Positions 24,906 through 36,171 of a stretch of 64,000 nucleotides of DNA are shown here, one piece after another. A program made the position numbers and the translations under genes. The stretch is from Liolophura sinensis. Lineage: Eukaryota > Mollusca > Polyplacophora > Chitonida > Chitonidae. The stretch lies in the NCBI RefSeq assembly GCF_032854445.1, contig NC_088305.1:17719717-17783716 (forward strand). Reading direction: 5' to 3'. Under the pieces are notes generated by a model. That model did not search any database. It had not been told where the DNA came from and saw only the letters and a program-made list of their open reading frames with translations. Numbering within the stretch: the stretch's first letter is position 1; every line of letters starts with the position of its first letter.

Positions 24906-26157
24906 ATATTCCCAGTATATGGTGCTTAAGATCTCTGCAAGCGAAACTGGATTTTTGTCATTATTACGTTAAGCTGGATTTTAGTCTTTACGACTTGCGA
25001 TATCAGAGCATGTGGAGGGGACCCGTTTTACATTTATTTTAGCTAATGTTCAGTATCACATATGTTTTTATTGTGTGTACCATTGTTACAACATAGCTTT
25101 CGCCTGTTTTAAAACGATTGGAGTCTTGACAGAAACGTGTTAAAAAACCAGAACATGTGCTTTCGTGTTCCTCGTACATGTACTTACCTAACGTGATATG
25201 AAGCAACGTTTTCAGGCTCGGCATTGTATCAATGTCTCGTGTATAAAACGACAGTAAAATTTATTAAAACGTTGTTCTATTAATGTTGAAAAAGTTTTTC
25301 CTTCTGCTTTAGACATAATTATGTTTGCCATAACAGATACTAGTTGTGAATTTGTCGATACATTATCAGTTTGTTTGTGCATGATATTTTAATGAGAAAA
25401 CTGTGTTCTAATACAACATTCTCTCAATAATTGCGCAGGGTGTTCCTATTCAGAGAGGTGCTAAAGGATTTAGCTTTGGACACTGTCCAGAATAACAGAA
25501 GTACTCGTATTAAGTGGTACATTTGTAAATAATGATACAGCATCCAAAGACAAAAATTTTAAATCCTTCTTTTAACTATTCAGGAGGTATGCGCCTTTTT
25601 ACACAGTTTGAAGAATCTTTAATTTTAAACACGCATATTGCGGAGGGTAAGGCCAAATATTTCAAGCCAAATCTCAAGTCTCTTTTTCAGAGAGATTATC
25701 TTCAGTCAGGTGTGCTGTGTGCTAGCATTATTTCCAAAGATGTGCACTGTTTTCTTCTCAAAAACTTTTTTTCCGTTGCGTTTTTATCGCGTTTTCCATC
25801 ATTTTTTCCATATGTTTTCTCATGATGTAAGATTTTTTATACATTTTTGTTTGATTGTTGTTTTACGCCATAATCAAGTTCTAATGGTATGTTCTTCGTA
25901 AATCAAGGACGTATGGCAAGTTACTAAGGGATTTTCTCAACAGTGACGCACAGAAATGTGCACTGTGTTGGTTTAGCTGAAGAATTTTCACTAATGTTAG
26001 ACTGCGCAAACGGACAGACGAGCGTCGTTATCAGGAGAACTAAGAGTATTTTCCTTAAACTATGTCGATGACTCTTTCGGCTTAGTTTCGATCTCATTTT
26101 GCTTGGCTTTTAATTCCCTTGTTGTTTCGCTTTTCTCTTGTATCTCTCTTGGAAGTC
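24906..26157. other. Intergenic sequence, no gene seen
   Basis: AT-rich; frames at 25532-25901 have no domain features. No shared repeat noticed apart from a short V-SINE-like scrap near 25858. Confidence 0.35.
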
Positions 26158-26318
26158 GTCGATGGCCGTACGTGGGAAGATCTTCCAGCAACCTGCGGAT
26201 GGTCGTGGGTTTTCCCCGGGCTCTGCCCGGTTTCCACCCACCATAACGCTGCCGCCGTCGTATAAGTGAAATATTCTTGAGTACGGCGTAAAACACCAAT
26301 GAAATAAATAAATAAATG
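26158..26318 (+). mobile_element. V-SINE/RUDI-like SINE inserted at the 5' edge of the fucolectin pseudogene
   Basis: Body from GGCCGTACGTGGGAAGATCT to the CACCAATGAAATAAATAAAT tail. Directly after the tail the sequence continues as fucolectin exon 2, so the insertion removed or displaced the splice acceptor and the signal-peptide exon. Confidence 0.85.
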
Positions 26319-27992
26319 ACTTATGGCAGAGGAGGGCGGTGTTGAAAATATCGCTCTATACGCCGAAGCGAAAGCACTGAAGGAACAAAATGATGCCGGG
26401 AGAGCCGTGAACGGGAATTCTGGCCCTGATTTTCGCCATGGGTCTTGTACACACACAGACCTGGTCAAAGATCCCTGTTGGATGGTAGACTTGGGGTCTC
26501 TTTCCGAGGTAAGCAGTGTAGATATAACTAATCGTGGCGACTGTTGTGCCGTGTTATGTGAACAACTGCTGTCAGCTTCTAAATTTAGCTTGCCACTGTT
26601 TACATATGCTGGGTTCAGGGCCTGCTGTCTGCCTCTGTCTTAGAATGTTCCAGAATACGCTCAGTTCGGGGCCTGTTTGTTTACGACAAGTGTTCAAGAA
26701 TTTTCTTATTCTAGAAAATTTTACCAGTCTATATAAGACCTATGAAAGCAGGTCAAAGGAGGAGAAAGGAGAGTTATTGAAAGTTTTGGATGCTTTAGCT
26801 GTGTGTTACTTTAGTAGGCCTTTTGTGCTGAATTTTGGGGTCTTTGTAGCCTCTGGCTTTGTTATATCACATCTTCACCGAGCACCTGTTCAGTCCGAGC
26901 TTGTATATTTGATTCGTGCTCTTGTGNNNNNNNNNNNNNNNNNNNNNNNNNNNNNNNNNNNNNNNNNNNNNNNNNNNNNNNNNNNNNNNNNNNNNNNNNN
27001 NNNNNNNNNNNNNNNNNNNNNNNNNNNNNNNNNNNNNNNNNNNNNNNNNNNNNNNNNNNNNNNNNNNNNNNNNNNNNNNNNNNNNNNNNNNNNNNNNNNN
27101 NNNNNNNNNNNNNNNNNNNNNNNNNNCTCTTGTGTACACAGTACTTATTAGTACACGGACCCTGTCTGTGGAATTTTGTGTATCTTTCGTCGTGCACTCA
27201 GTTATACTGCGGATTTTCCCTCTTGTAAATATTACCTCTGTGCATTTTTAAGCATTGTGGAGTATATGCGTTCGTTTGGACTTGACACCGTTGTACATGT
27301 AAGTAGTTTAGTATTTGTATAGATACTGCTATCCTTTCTTGTTAAACTTAAGTACTTTAGTATTTGTAAAAGTCTTGTTATCTGTTCTTGTTAAACCAAA
27401 TAAATTGTTGTGAAATAAAATCGGCTGGCTTTGGTTACTTTTTTGTGCGGCTAAACTGTCGTGTATTTCGAACAAGCCATCTCTTTATAATACAGACAGT
27501 TTGGGTTGTAACAGCCGACAGACTGGAAAACTTCACTGTGCAGATGTCACAGGAACTTGAAGATGACCAGGTGACTGCGGAGCAAAAGTCTTTGTGCCCA
27601 TTACCACCCTGGTCCCGTTGGAGCTGGTGCCACCATAAATTTTGTATGTCCCGGGCCTGTTTATGCCAGGTACGTTAAAGTACAGATCTATTCTCCATCA
27701 CAGGTTCTCACTTTGTGCGAAGTGAAAGTTTGAGGTGTAAAGCCGGTCCCAGCTACCCTCGACTGTCCGCTCTGCAAGGCCATTCGAGCCAGAAAGTCTC
27801 CGGCCCTTGTCTTGAAAGAGACAAGTGTTCCCACAATCACCCTGTGTGGAAACCGGTGTCATAACAGCAAACACTGTTGACACAGCAAACGGAATCAACT
27901 TCATATGTGAATTACTGGAGGATGCGCGAGAAAAAAACGTTACGAACGTCAACACAGACGAGGACTCTTTCTACTTCCGCGTTGTGCTTTAA
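26319..27992 (+). pseudogene. Fucolectin/PAN-like lectin pseudogene, interrupted
   Basis: Related to the intact lectin genes at 36172-37642 and 41722-43192. The first part (to about 26555) keeps GGVENIALYAEAK, the CTHTD segment and DITNRGDCC, but one of the paired Trp residues is Cys. About 955 bp, including an assembly gap, then separate it from the second part, which resumes near 27512 at RLENFTVQMSQELEDD. A 2-bp deletion follows, near 27577. The next frame runs CPGPVYARYVKVQIYSPSQV to an in-frame TGA at the position of a conserved Trp, and a second TGA interrupts the PAN-like part. The last codons (FYFRVVL, stop at 27990-27992) still match the end of the intact genes. No signal-peptide exon is present upstream. 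It is on the opposite strand from the intact copies. Clearly dead. Confidence 0.9.
26927..27126. other. Assembly gap, 200 N
   Basis: Exactly 200 unknown bases. The eight bases CTCTTGTG stand immediately before and immediately after the run, which suggests an unresolved repeat at the gap. Confidence 0.98.
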
Positions 27993-28292
27993 ATTCATTT
28001 TTCTAAAGTCGATACTGGAGGGTTCCAGTTGTTGATGGCACAGAAACTCAACGGAATAGGCTTAACTCAATTTCTTAACTGGGAACCACTGGGTTACCTG
28101 TGTCCACAGAGTACCCGCCCTCAATGATCGAGGACTTCGCATGTCGGAGTTATGATAATCAGATGAATGTATCGTAGATTACAGGTCGTGAGTTAAAAAT
28201 TTCACCTTTGTTTCAAAGAAAAAAAAAGGATAAAGGAATTTTCATTGTGTTTAGAAACTGCTGTCTAACTATGGTCGAGCATTTCTAGTGAT

Positions 28293-28432
28293 TTGTTTGA
28301 TTGATGTTTTACGCCGTACTCAAGAATATTTTATTTACACGACGGCGGCCAGCATGATGGTGGAAGGAAACCGGACTCAAAACCTACGACCATCCGCAGG
28401 CTGATGCAAGACCTTCCCACGAACGGCCGCAG
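28293..28432 (-). mobile_element. V-SINE/RUDI-like SINE, minus orientation
   Basis: Reversed tail remnant TTGATTGATGTTTTACGCCG, then CGGCGGCCAGCATGATGGTG and the CCATCCGCAGG segment. Head missing. Confidence 0.8.
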
Positions 28433-28785
28433 ACATTTCTAATGTCTGGTTTGTGAGAATCTAAACGATTCATAGGTAGGCTACATTGAAATGTAACAAA
28501 TGATCCAGGAAATTCAGATGTGTTGAGAAACTGCCCCTTCATGGACTCAACCAAAAATAAAATCTTTGAAAATGTGAACCTGAGACGATTTCTAAATCAA
28601 TCTATCTGCCTACATTATCAGTTAAACTGGAGATTTATTAAAAGATTGACTGCAAACATCTCGCTCAAATTAATTAATAATGATTAGCGTTAGTCAAACC
28701 TGAACATGCATACCACGCACCTGCTGTACCAGACGCATCTCTAGTGTAAAGTGTCATACTTTCTCGCGTCAGCTGTCGTTCATAG

Positions 28786-29153
28786 GAGTGAGTGAGTGAG
28801 TGTTTCGGGTTTAACGTCGTACTTAACAATTTTTCAGTCATTTGACGACGAATATGACGACGAGTCCTTAGGGTGTATGTAATGTACTTCCTTGTTGCAG
28901 GACGGATTTCCACCGCTCTTTCATCTAGTGCTGCTTCCCTAAGACGACTTACCCCAGGCAAGTGAGCCGCCCCACCCGAGCCATTATACTGACACGGGTC
29001 AACCAGCCGTTCCACTATGCCCTTCATGCTGAACGCCAAGCGAGGAAGTTACAACTTCCTCTTTTACAGTCTTAGGTGTGACTCGATCAAGGATTGATCC
29101 TGGATCTACCAGTCCCGAAGCGGACGCTCTACCAACTGTGCTATCCGGGCCGG
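28786..29153 (-). mobile_element. SINE-B, full length with tRNA head, minus orientation
   Basis: Read on the minus strand it starts with a tRNA-like head (CCCGGATAGCACAGTTGGTA, GAGCGTCCGCTTCGGGACTG) that contains an A-box-like TAGCACAGTTGG, a B-box-like GATCCAGGATCAATCC, then the near-palindrome (29043-29062) and the GC-rich centre, ending in a run of ACTC units. The two forward copies lack this head. Three more partial copies of the tail lie near 31330, 57000 and 63425. Confidence 0.88.
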
Positions 29154-29404
29154 TCAGTCTGTAAAGAAGACAAGATTTACACTTTCTATAAAGTTCGATT
29201 GTTTGTAAATTTAGGTTTTGTAAGGAAGAAAGTACATTATCTTTTTTTTTCTGACAAGCTTTCGATTTTCCGGTGTAGATATAACCTTTATATCAAAAAA
29301 GAGTTAGAATTTTGTAAAATTTAAATATTTCTTAGATCAAATATTGGGAAGAAATTACAGTATATTTTATTTTTTGTTTATTGCTCATATTACTTGCCAG
29401 GAAG

Positions 29405-29495
29405 CTAAAACCTCCTCCTTTAAGGTCTTATGTGTGACCCGATGCTGGACTGAACCTGGATCTACCACCCGCGAAGCGGACGCTCCTCCAACAGA
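29405..29495 (-). mobile_element. SINE-B head fragment, minus orientation
   Basis: GGTCTTATGTGTGACCCGAT, TGAACCTGGATCTACCACCC and GCGAAGCGGACGCTC match the head region of the full SINE-B at 28786-29153 with substitutions. Confidence 0.65.
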
Positions 29496-29911
29496 ACCGG
29501 TGGCGTTCGTAGGTATATGGTGTCAGGCAAATTGCACCAATCGCAGTTTCTGTTTCGTGTAACGAGTCCCTGTTGTCAGCTAGACACAGAAACACATGTT
29601 CTACGAGATCAGAAAAATGTCAGGACAAATCCACGCTTATTTACCCTGTGAATGCATAATGATTGATCATTAGTTTATTTCGTAGCCTGTGTTTGTATTT
29701 TTGTACATTTCTTAACTTTATTTCTGCATCATTTGTTTCGGGAAGAAAAGTCTGCGGTCAACTTCATTTTACTCCATGTATTTGTGTGTTTTAAAACCAT
29801 GACAACTGGTTTTCAACTGACGACAAATTAGTTCATCCATATAGCGTCCAACAGAGCTGACATTAGGTGTGATTGGTGAGCTTTTGTGTTTGTATATTTC
29901 TTGATTTACGT

Positions 29912-30030
29912 CTGGCAACAATCTACAGATGGTCGTGTGTTTCCACCGGTTTCCTCCCACCAAAAGTACTGGCCGCGGTCGAATATGTGAAATATTTTTA
30001 ATTTGGGCGTGAAACTCCAACCAAATAAGG
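29912..30030 (+). mobile_element. V-SINE/RUDI-like SINE, old 3' fragment
   Basis: Diverged body (CTACAGATGGTCGTGTGTTT, CTGGCCGCGGTCGAATATGT) and a CCAACCAAATAAGG tail. The flanks 29500-29910 and 30031-30970 show no supported gene. Confidence 0.65.
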
Positions 30031-30974
30031 GAAAAAACAATTCCTGATTTTGTCAACGCAGCATGTCCTTTGTCAGACGGTTTGATTGTTGGTCCAATAA
30101 AATGAAACAATCTCTGGTTTACTTATTTCATTGCTGTAATACGCGTCACTGAGCGATTGAGCCTCACTGACCTACAATTTTTCGAAGTAAAGGCCGTCAT
30201 GTGTCTGGCTTCTGATAAACACAACCGCTTCTATGGTAGACTACACTAAAATTTAGCAAATGACTCAGAAATTTCAAATGTGTTTAGAAACTACTCGACA
30301 GGCGAGTAGGTCGCCCACTCCCACAATGGAAAAAAGTAAAAGCTGCGAATGTCGAGCTGATATGGGTCATAAGTCAAGGATTCTGGTTTCGCGTCATACC
30401 GAGTGATTAATAAATCAATATACGCATGAAGCGTCTATCATATTTTAGATTGATGCGCCTTTATATACCACCAAGGATCACCACTGAGGCATATCTGGCG
30501 TCAGATAATCTGACTGAAACTTCAACAAATTACACACTGATGTCGGGACGACGGGACAATATACTCCACACATCCGGTTTATAGCCATGGACAATTGATG
30601 GCCCCGTCGCCGACATTTTCTTACTTAATTATTTAAAGCTTCATTACATGCAGTCGACAGCAAATTAGTGACTAAAATGGATATATTGACGCTACACTGC
30701 CTCTACCCGACATCCTGCCTGGAAATGATCAATGGCAGAGTGTTGCCCTTTATATATGTGAGGTTCACAGAGAGCCTGTTTATTGTCTAAATAGTATTTA
30801 GACGGTTTTACGTATGCCCGTATTCGTTAATGGATAAGAAGCAATTACTATTGTTGTTTATTTCCAATGAAAAATTAGTGTTCAAAGTGTCTTTTTTTTA
30901 ACGAATAAAAGTTTAGTGAAACTTGATCTTTACAGTGGTCAAGTATGGAAGGCGAACACCGACAAAAATAATAA

Positions 30975-31220
30975 CTGTCAAATGAAAAAAGTTTCTTCCA
31001 AACCAAATCAACATATCCCAACCCAAATAAGCAACTCTCAAACCAAATAAACGTCTCCCAAATGAAACAAGCATCTCTCAAACCGAACAAGCATGTTCCA
31101 AACCAAGCAATTAAGCATATCCCAAATCGAATAGGCATCTCCCAAACCAAGCAAGTATATATCAAGCGAAAGAAAAGTTACTAAGATAAGCATCTTCCAA
31201 ACCGAATAAGCATCTACCCA
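30975..31220 (+). repeat. Short-period tandem repeat, about 24 bp
   Basis: Imperfect repeats built on CAAACCAAATAAGCATCTCC, at least eight units, with one interruption. The reverse complement of the same phrase recurs at 31825-31915. Confidence 0.8.
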
Positions 31221-31689
31221 ATAAAGGTAAGTAAGAGAAGCAACTTTCGGCAATAAATTTTGGCAACTAAAACATGGGAGGTAATTGAATACTGGGAAAA
31301 TGGCTGACAATATCAACCAGTCCGTATTGTCACGATAAAACTGAAATATTGTTGAAAACGACGTTAAAACTTTCACTCAGCCACTCACTCAACTAGTCGG
31401 CCAGTCTGCTCCAACAAGCTGTTAGTATTCTTGGTGAAGAAGTAGCCAGTTTAAAAATAGATGTAAGAAGATGCCTATATCCAGTATTTAGTATGACGTT
31501 CAAAATGCGCTGTGTTAAACGCCATGTTTCGAATGCGAGAGACCTGAGATGCTTCGATGAACTTTGCTATAAGAAAGTTTCTTCCTCCAAGCGCGATACC
31601 TATTTGGTTTACTAGGCTTGTTTGCCAGACATTTATTCAGTTTGAGATGTACTTGTTTGGTGGATCTTTTCTTAGTTTTTTAAAGAACC

Positions 31690-31818
31690 ATCGGCGTGCT
31701 ACCGGAGAAGACGCCAGCATGAGCTGGACTTGAACTGACAGCGAGCGCATTGATGAGAGGCTCCTGGGTCATTACGCTGCGCTAGCTCGCTAACCAACGG
31801 AGCCAAGGAGGCCCCAGG
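31690..31818 (-). mobile_element. V-SINE/RUDI-like SINE, tRNA-head part
   Basis: Only the 5' half remains: GCCAGCATGAGCTGGACTTG, TGACAGCGAGCGCATTGATG, then the reversed head CATTACGCTGCGCTAGCTCG ending in GGAGCCAAGGAGGCCCC. Its body is missing, the opposite of most copies. Confidence 0.8.
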
Positions 31819-31824
31819 ATCTTT

Positions 31825-31915
31825 TCTTTGGTTTGGGTGATGCCTGTTAGGTTTTGGAGATGCTTATCCGGTTTTGGAAATATTTGTTTGGTTTGAATGA
31901 TGCTTGTTCGGTACC
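31825..31915 (-). repeat. Inverted partner of the 24-bp repeat
   Basis: Units such as GGTTTGGGTGATGCCTGTTA and GGTTTTGGAGATGCTTATCC are reverse complements of the units at 30975-31220. Related scraps lie at 31600-31665. The stretch 31916-33110 after it shows no gene. Confidence 0.7.
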
Positions 31916-33109
31916 ACCGATATATTTAGATTCGCTTTTTGACCTACACAGTCTCTTGCACTAAGGCCGAGTCCTCGCCTTACCATATCGTGTCCTTTAG
32001 AAAACATTATTACTCTTAAACACCTTCCCACGTACGACCGAATAAGAACAGGACTGGATACCGTCGTCGAATATTACAACGCTCGTAAATCAATTGGTTT
32101 CATATATGTGGTGATCAGTAAATAGCACAAAACTGTACCACAACAATCTATGCGAATAGCACCTCGGCTACACGTAATTAAATCGTAAGCGATCTCAAAA
32201 TGATGTGTAACATGGTACCTCTAACGTAAATGGGTAAAGGCAATGTCACAGCCTAGACCGCACAATCAGATAACAACGCGTTTGATTGATTGCAATTCTC
32301 TAGATGGCCGCCTAGAGCCAAACTAATCACTTGTTCAGTATTTCTTCTCTACATGTTGTTCGGTGAAATCACATCGGAAAAATAAGATATGATGTACTTT
32401 TAGAAAGCTTGACCATCTTGCTTTAGACTGAAATATGTTTTAAAGCAGATGTTGTCTCATCGTGTAGCCAGACAAGCAACTTGCAATAGCAAATTGTGCG
32501 TTGACGAGCTGCTCGCTTTTGCTGTTTATTGTATTGTAGAACCAACTACAGATTTTTATAGAACACCATTGCTGCAAATATGGATAATCAAATGCCATTA
32601 GCCTTAATTAATCATTTAATGGTTAAATGAAAGCAACGAGCAGTGTCGACAGTCAAAAGCCCCTGTGATTTCTCTGGAACGGAAATTAGAAATGGCGTAT
32701 TTTGAGTGATAAGATCAACAATCTACTGGAAAAAAGCAAAGTCGAGTAAATGCATACAGACATGATGCATTTCTCTAGAATAGATAGACAGTAGCACGGA
32801 GAGTAGGACTAGAGCAGTCACGGCAGTGATCTTGTTGGGAGATAGTCTAATTGGCTGACTTTAAGCTCACTTGCATACTGTAATGAGACATCTCATCATT
32901 GATTTACAGGACAAAAAAGCTAAGTATTAGCTCATTTTACCTGATGTTACCCTGCAGATCCAAGAGTTTTTCAATCGCTAGTCATCCTTACCTGATATAA
33001 TACAGGTGCATCTTTTATTTATTTAACCTGCATAGCACAGTATTGTTGGATTGTTCAAACTAATGGCATGATCGAGTATGGGCTCCCCTGAATGTTCAGG
33101 TATTTGACT

Positions 33110-33428
33110 GTGACTGAATGTGACTATGGTATTTTCAGCTCTCACGAGTATGATACTTGCTGTTACCGTGACTATTGTATTTTCAGCGTTTATTAGTATT
33201 ATACTTGTTGTTGCTGTGAATATAGTACTTTCAGCCTTTACGAGTATGATAATTGTTGTTACCGTGACTATAGTACTTTCAGCTCTCACGAGTATGATAC
33301 TTGTTGTTACCGTGACTATAGTATTTTCAGTTCTCACAAGTGTCATACTTACTGTTACCGTGGCTATGATATTTTCTCCCATAACGAGTATGATACTTGC
33401 TGTTACCGTGACTATGGTATTTTAGCGC
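33110..33428 (+). repeat. Minisatellite, 48-bp unit, about 6.5 copies
   Basis: Units such as ACGAGTATGATACTTGTTGT followed by TACCGTGACTATAGTATTTT and CAGCTCTC repeat every 48 bp. Because 48 is divisible by three, both strands stay open: 101 codons forward, 119 in reverse, each a 16-residue repeat. No start context, signal peptide or splice support makes these likely genes. Confidence 0.9.
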
Positions 33429-33734
33429 TTACGATCATCAGTTGAACCTTAGTCAGGTATAAATCGTCGAGGCCACAAAATTGTAACCTATTCCAGTGAC
33501 CTATCTTTACCTCTTAGAGAGCTTACACGGCTCTCAGAGTGACCTTCAGAAGTTATTCATTTACTTAAAGTATAAAAGTCATGCATTGTCCGCTTTCAAT
33601 ACCTTGTTTCAAAATACCAATACAGGTCAACAAATATACCCCTCTGGGCCCTATAGCACACATGACTTACCAGTGCATCTGTCGAACCCGTAAGAATGTA
33701 GGCATCGAAAATAAATAAATAAATCAATGGCGAT

Positions 33735-35765
33735 GGAAAAATGATGATGGACAAAAAAATTAATGTTCAAGGCGAATGAATTAAATCAGTATCTGAATCG
33801 TGTACTGTGATAGCTTATAAGTTGTTGGTGGTCAGAGAATGCTTTTTGTCTCACAAATGAATTTCATCAACGGCACTAGATTGAAGTTGTTCTTGAAATG
33901 ATTGACGTAGAAATATTTACGAGGCAACTGATAAGAGGCTGGATTTCAGCGGTTACGTCTGATCATTTTTGCTCTGCTTTTGCTCTCTATGCTGTTGTCT
34001 TTTATATTGTATTCTTGCATAAACTGCAGCGCATGGCCCCTTTGAACCTTTACCATGTTTGAATATTTATCGAACTCCAGCCTTTTGTATTAAACATTCT
34101 GTAATACCGTTCGTGAAAGATTCTTTGCGCCCTTTTCATTTTTACAATCTTTACATGTACACATATATTTGGAGTCAGCCGAGATCGACGGATGACCGCG
34201 AAGATGACACTAAATACTGGCTAAGGGACTGAACAACCTTTAAGCGGTCCTGTCTCAGGATAAAATGTACTGACAACTGACAATTGTGACAGAAATGTCC
34301 ATTTCGTTTTGCCTTAGAAACACAGTTTAAGCGATAGCCCAAGAGTGCCTTACTGACATTTATCACTTTCATAAGCAATCCGTCTTTAAATTTCTGCAAC
34401 TTTATTTACACATAAAGCGTAAAAGGACACTTTCCTAGTCCCCTAGCAGTTGATGTGGTGATTAAAAGGCTGCTTGGTTACACAACGCTTACGTGATAAA
34501 AATTAACCATCTTTGTCCTATATACATGTGTCGAAATTGGGGAGAAAGTTCATAGAAACATGCAGTTGTAAACCATTAAATGCTCGTCGATGACAGTTTG
34601 ACTTTTTTGTCCCTATGTTATATGTGAAGGGTTCATTCGTTTCTAATGTGAAATTCATTTTCTAACAGTCTCGTTCTTTACTTTCGTTTCAAATACCACC
34701 AAATGTTGCCAGTGTGAGAAAAGGGAGAGTAGCAGCATCAATTCTCTTAGTCACAAATATGAACAGCAAGGTGAACTGGTGAATTTCTGGCATTCTGATT
34801 ACGAACATGAATATCTCGAGATGTGAAAATATGTTGTAAAAGCGTTGTAAAGAATGATGGAAAAACACAATTCATGTTCAAAGCGAATGACTAAAATCAG
34901 TATCAGAATCGTATACTGCGATAGTTTATTATTTTATGTTTATCAAGTTATTGATGGTCAAAAAAAAACTTTTGTCTCACAAATGAATTTCATAAATTAC
35001 ACCAGACTAAAGTTGTATTTGAAATGACGGACGAGAACAAATATTTATGAGGTAAACTGATAAGAAGCTGGATTTCATCGGTTATGTCTGATCATTTTAC
35101 GAGTTATCAGACATTCTTCACTGGTCTGATTTTGCTCTCTATACTTTTGTCTTATATATTGTATTCTTGTAAAAAACCACGAGGTCTTATCCCTTTGAAT
35201 CTTTACTATGGTTGAATGTTGAACGTGATGACAATACGGCATTTTGAGTCATTCTAAGCCAGTGACATGTATTATGTTACAATAAGCGTCACTCCCTATT
35301 TTTACCTTATTCCGCTTAAGACATGGTGCTAGCGAGATGTTTTATACGTTGCTACTCTTTGGACAATTCCATATACAGATAGAAAAAAAACTTATCAGAG
35401 GTAAATTGACAAAAAGTGTAATTTCACAGGGGTTGCTCTCTTTGGCCCAGTCTTTTGTATTACAAAATTTGTAATATCGTTCCTGAAGGATTCTATGTGC
35501 CATTTTATTTACTTATACATTTGATTGGTGTTTTACGCCGTACTCAAGAATATTTCACTTGTACGATGATGGCCAGCATTATAGTGGGTGGAAGCCGGGC
35601 AGAGCCCGGGGGAACTGGTTGGTTACACGACCCTTACGTGATAAAAAATGACCATCTTTGCCCTTTCATATGTCGAAATTTGGGAAAAAATATGCAGAAA
35701 CAGGCAATTTTAAACCATTAAATGCTCGTCGTTGGCAGTTTGACTTCATTGTCAGGTCCGTCTAT
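33735..35765 (+). repeat. Diverged tandem duplication, about 1.13-kb offset
   Basis: Two collinear copies, 33735-34640 and 34855-35765. Matches include GTTCAAGGCGAATGA against GTTCAAAGCGAATGA, TTTTGTCTCACAAATGAATT in both (about 33846 and 34971), GCTGGATTTCA, GTCTGATCATTTT, and TAAACCATTAAATGCTCGTC (about 34570 and 35711). A V-SINE/RUDI-like SINE interrupts only the second copy, so it inserted after the duplication. A short relative, GCGAATGAGTGAAATCAGTA, lies at about 15903. No coding content is seen. Confidence 0.8.
35511..35618 (-). mobile_element. V-SINE/RUDI-like SINE inside the second 1.13-kb copy
   Basis: Reversed tail TTTGATTGGTGTTTTACGCC, body CATTATAGTGGGTGGAAGCC and GGGCAGAGCCCGGGGGA. 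It is absent from the other copy (around 34480), which dates it after that duplication. Confidence 0.85.
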
Positions 35766-35825
35766 GTTCGACATTTTGCTTTGTCGTAGAAAGCCATTTG
35801 TCTTTAATGACCTCTTAGAAGAATT

Positions 35826-35945
35826 GATTTATTTATTTGATTGGTGTTTCATGTCGAACTCAAGAATATTTCATTTAGGCCCTATACGACGATCGCCATC
35901 ATTACTGTGGGAGGAAGCCAGGGAGGGCCCGGGGGAGAATGAGAA
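35826..35945 (-). mobile_element. V-SINE/RUDI-like SINE at the left breakpoint of the 5.55-kb duplication
   Basis: Reversed tail GATTTATTTATTTGATTGGT, a diverged GTTTCATGTCGAACTCAAGA segment, and CATTACTGTGGGAGGAAGCC. The duplicated unit begins inside its tail. The second unit at 41392 begins with the same SINE lacking that tail. Confidence 0.85.
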
Positions 35946-36117
35946 CTGAAATCAACGATAGTATTTTTAACCAACACAGTCTGTCAAGTTTTTTTCTATA
36001 GCAGTCAATAAAACAGAGTTGAATATCACAAGACCAAACATCTGAGTAGTCACTCAGCCAAGTGACTCAATCAAGTGACGCTCAATCAAGCCATCAAATT
36101 CAATGTTTTTCGTTGGA

Positions 36118-36123
36118 TTTATT
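36118..36123 (-). terminator. Polyadenylation signal AATAAA, lectin copy 1
   Basis: AATAAA on the minus strand 49 bases after the stop codon. It is conserved at 41668-41673 in unit 2. Confidence 0.7.
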
Positions 36124-36171
36124 TCCCATCAACAATCTTGAAGCCTTCTGGTCACAGATAGAATGGCGAAC

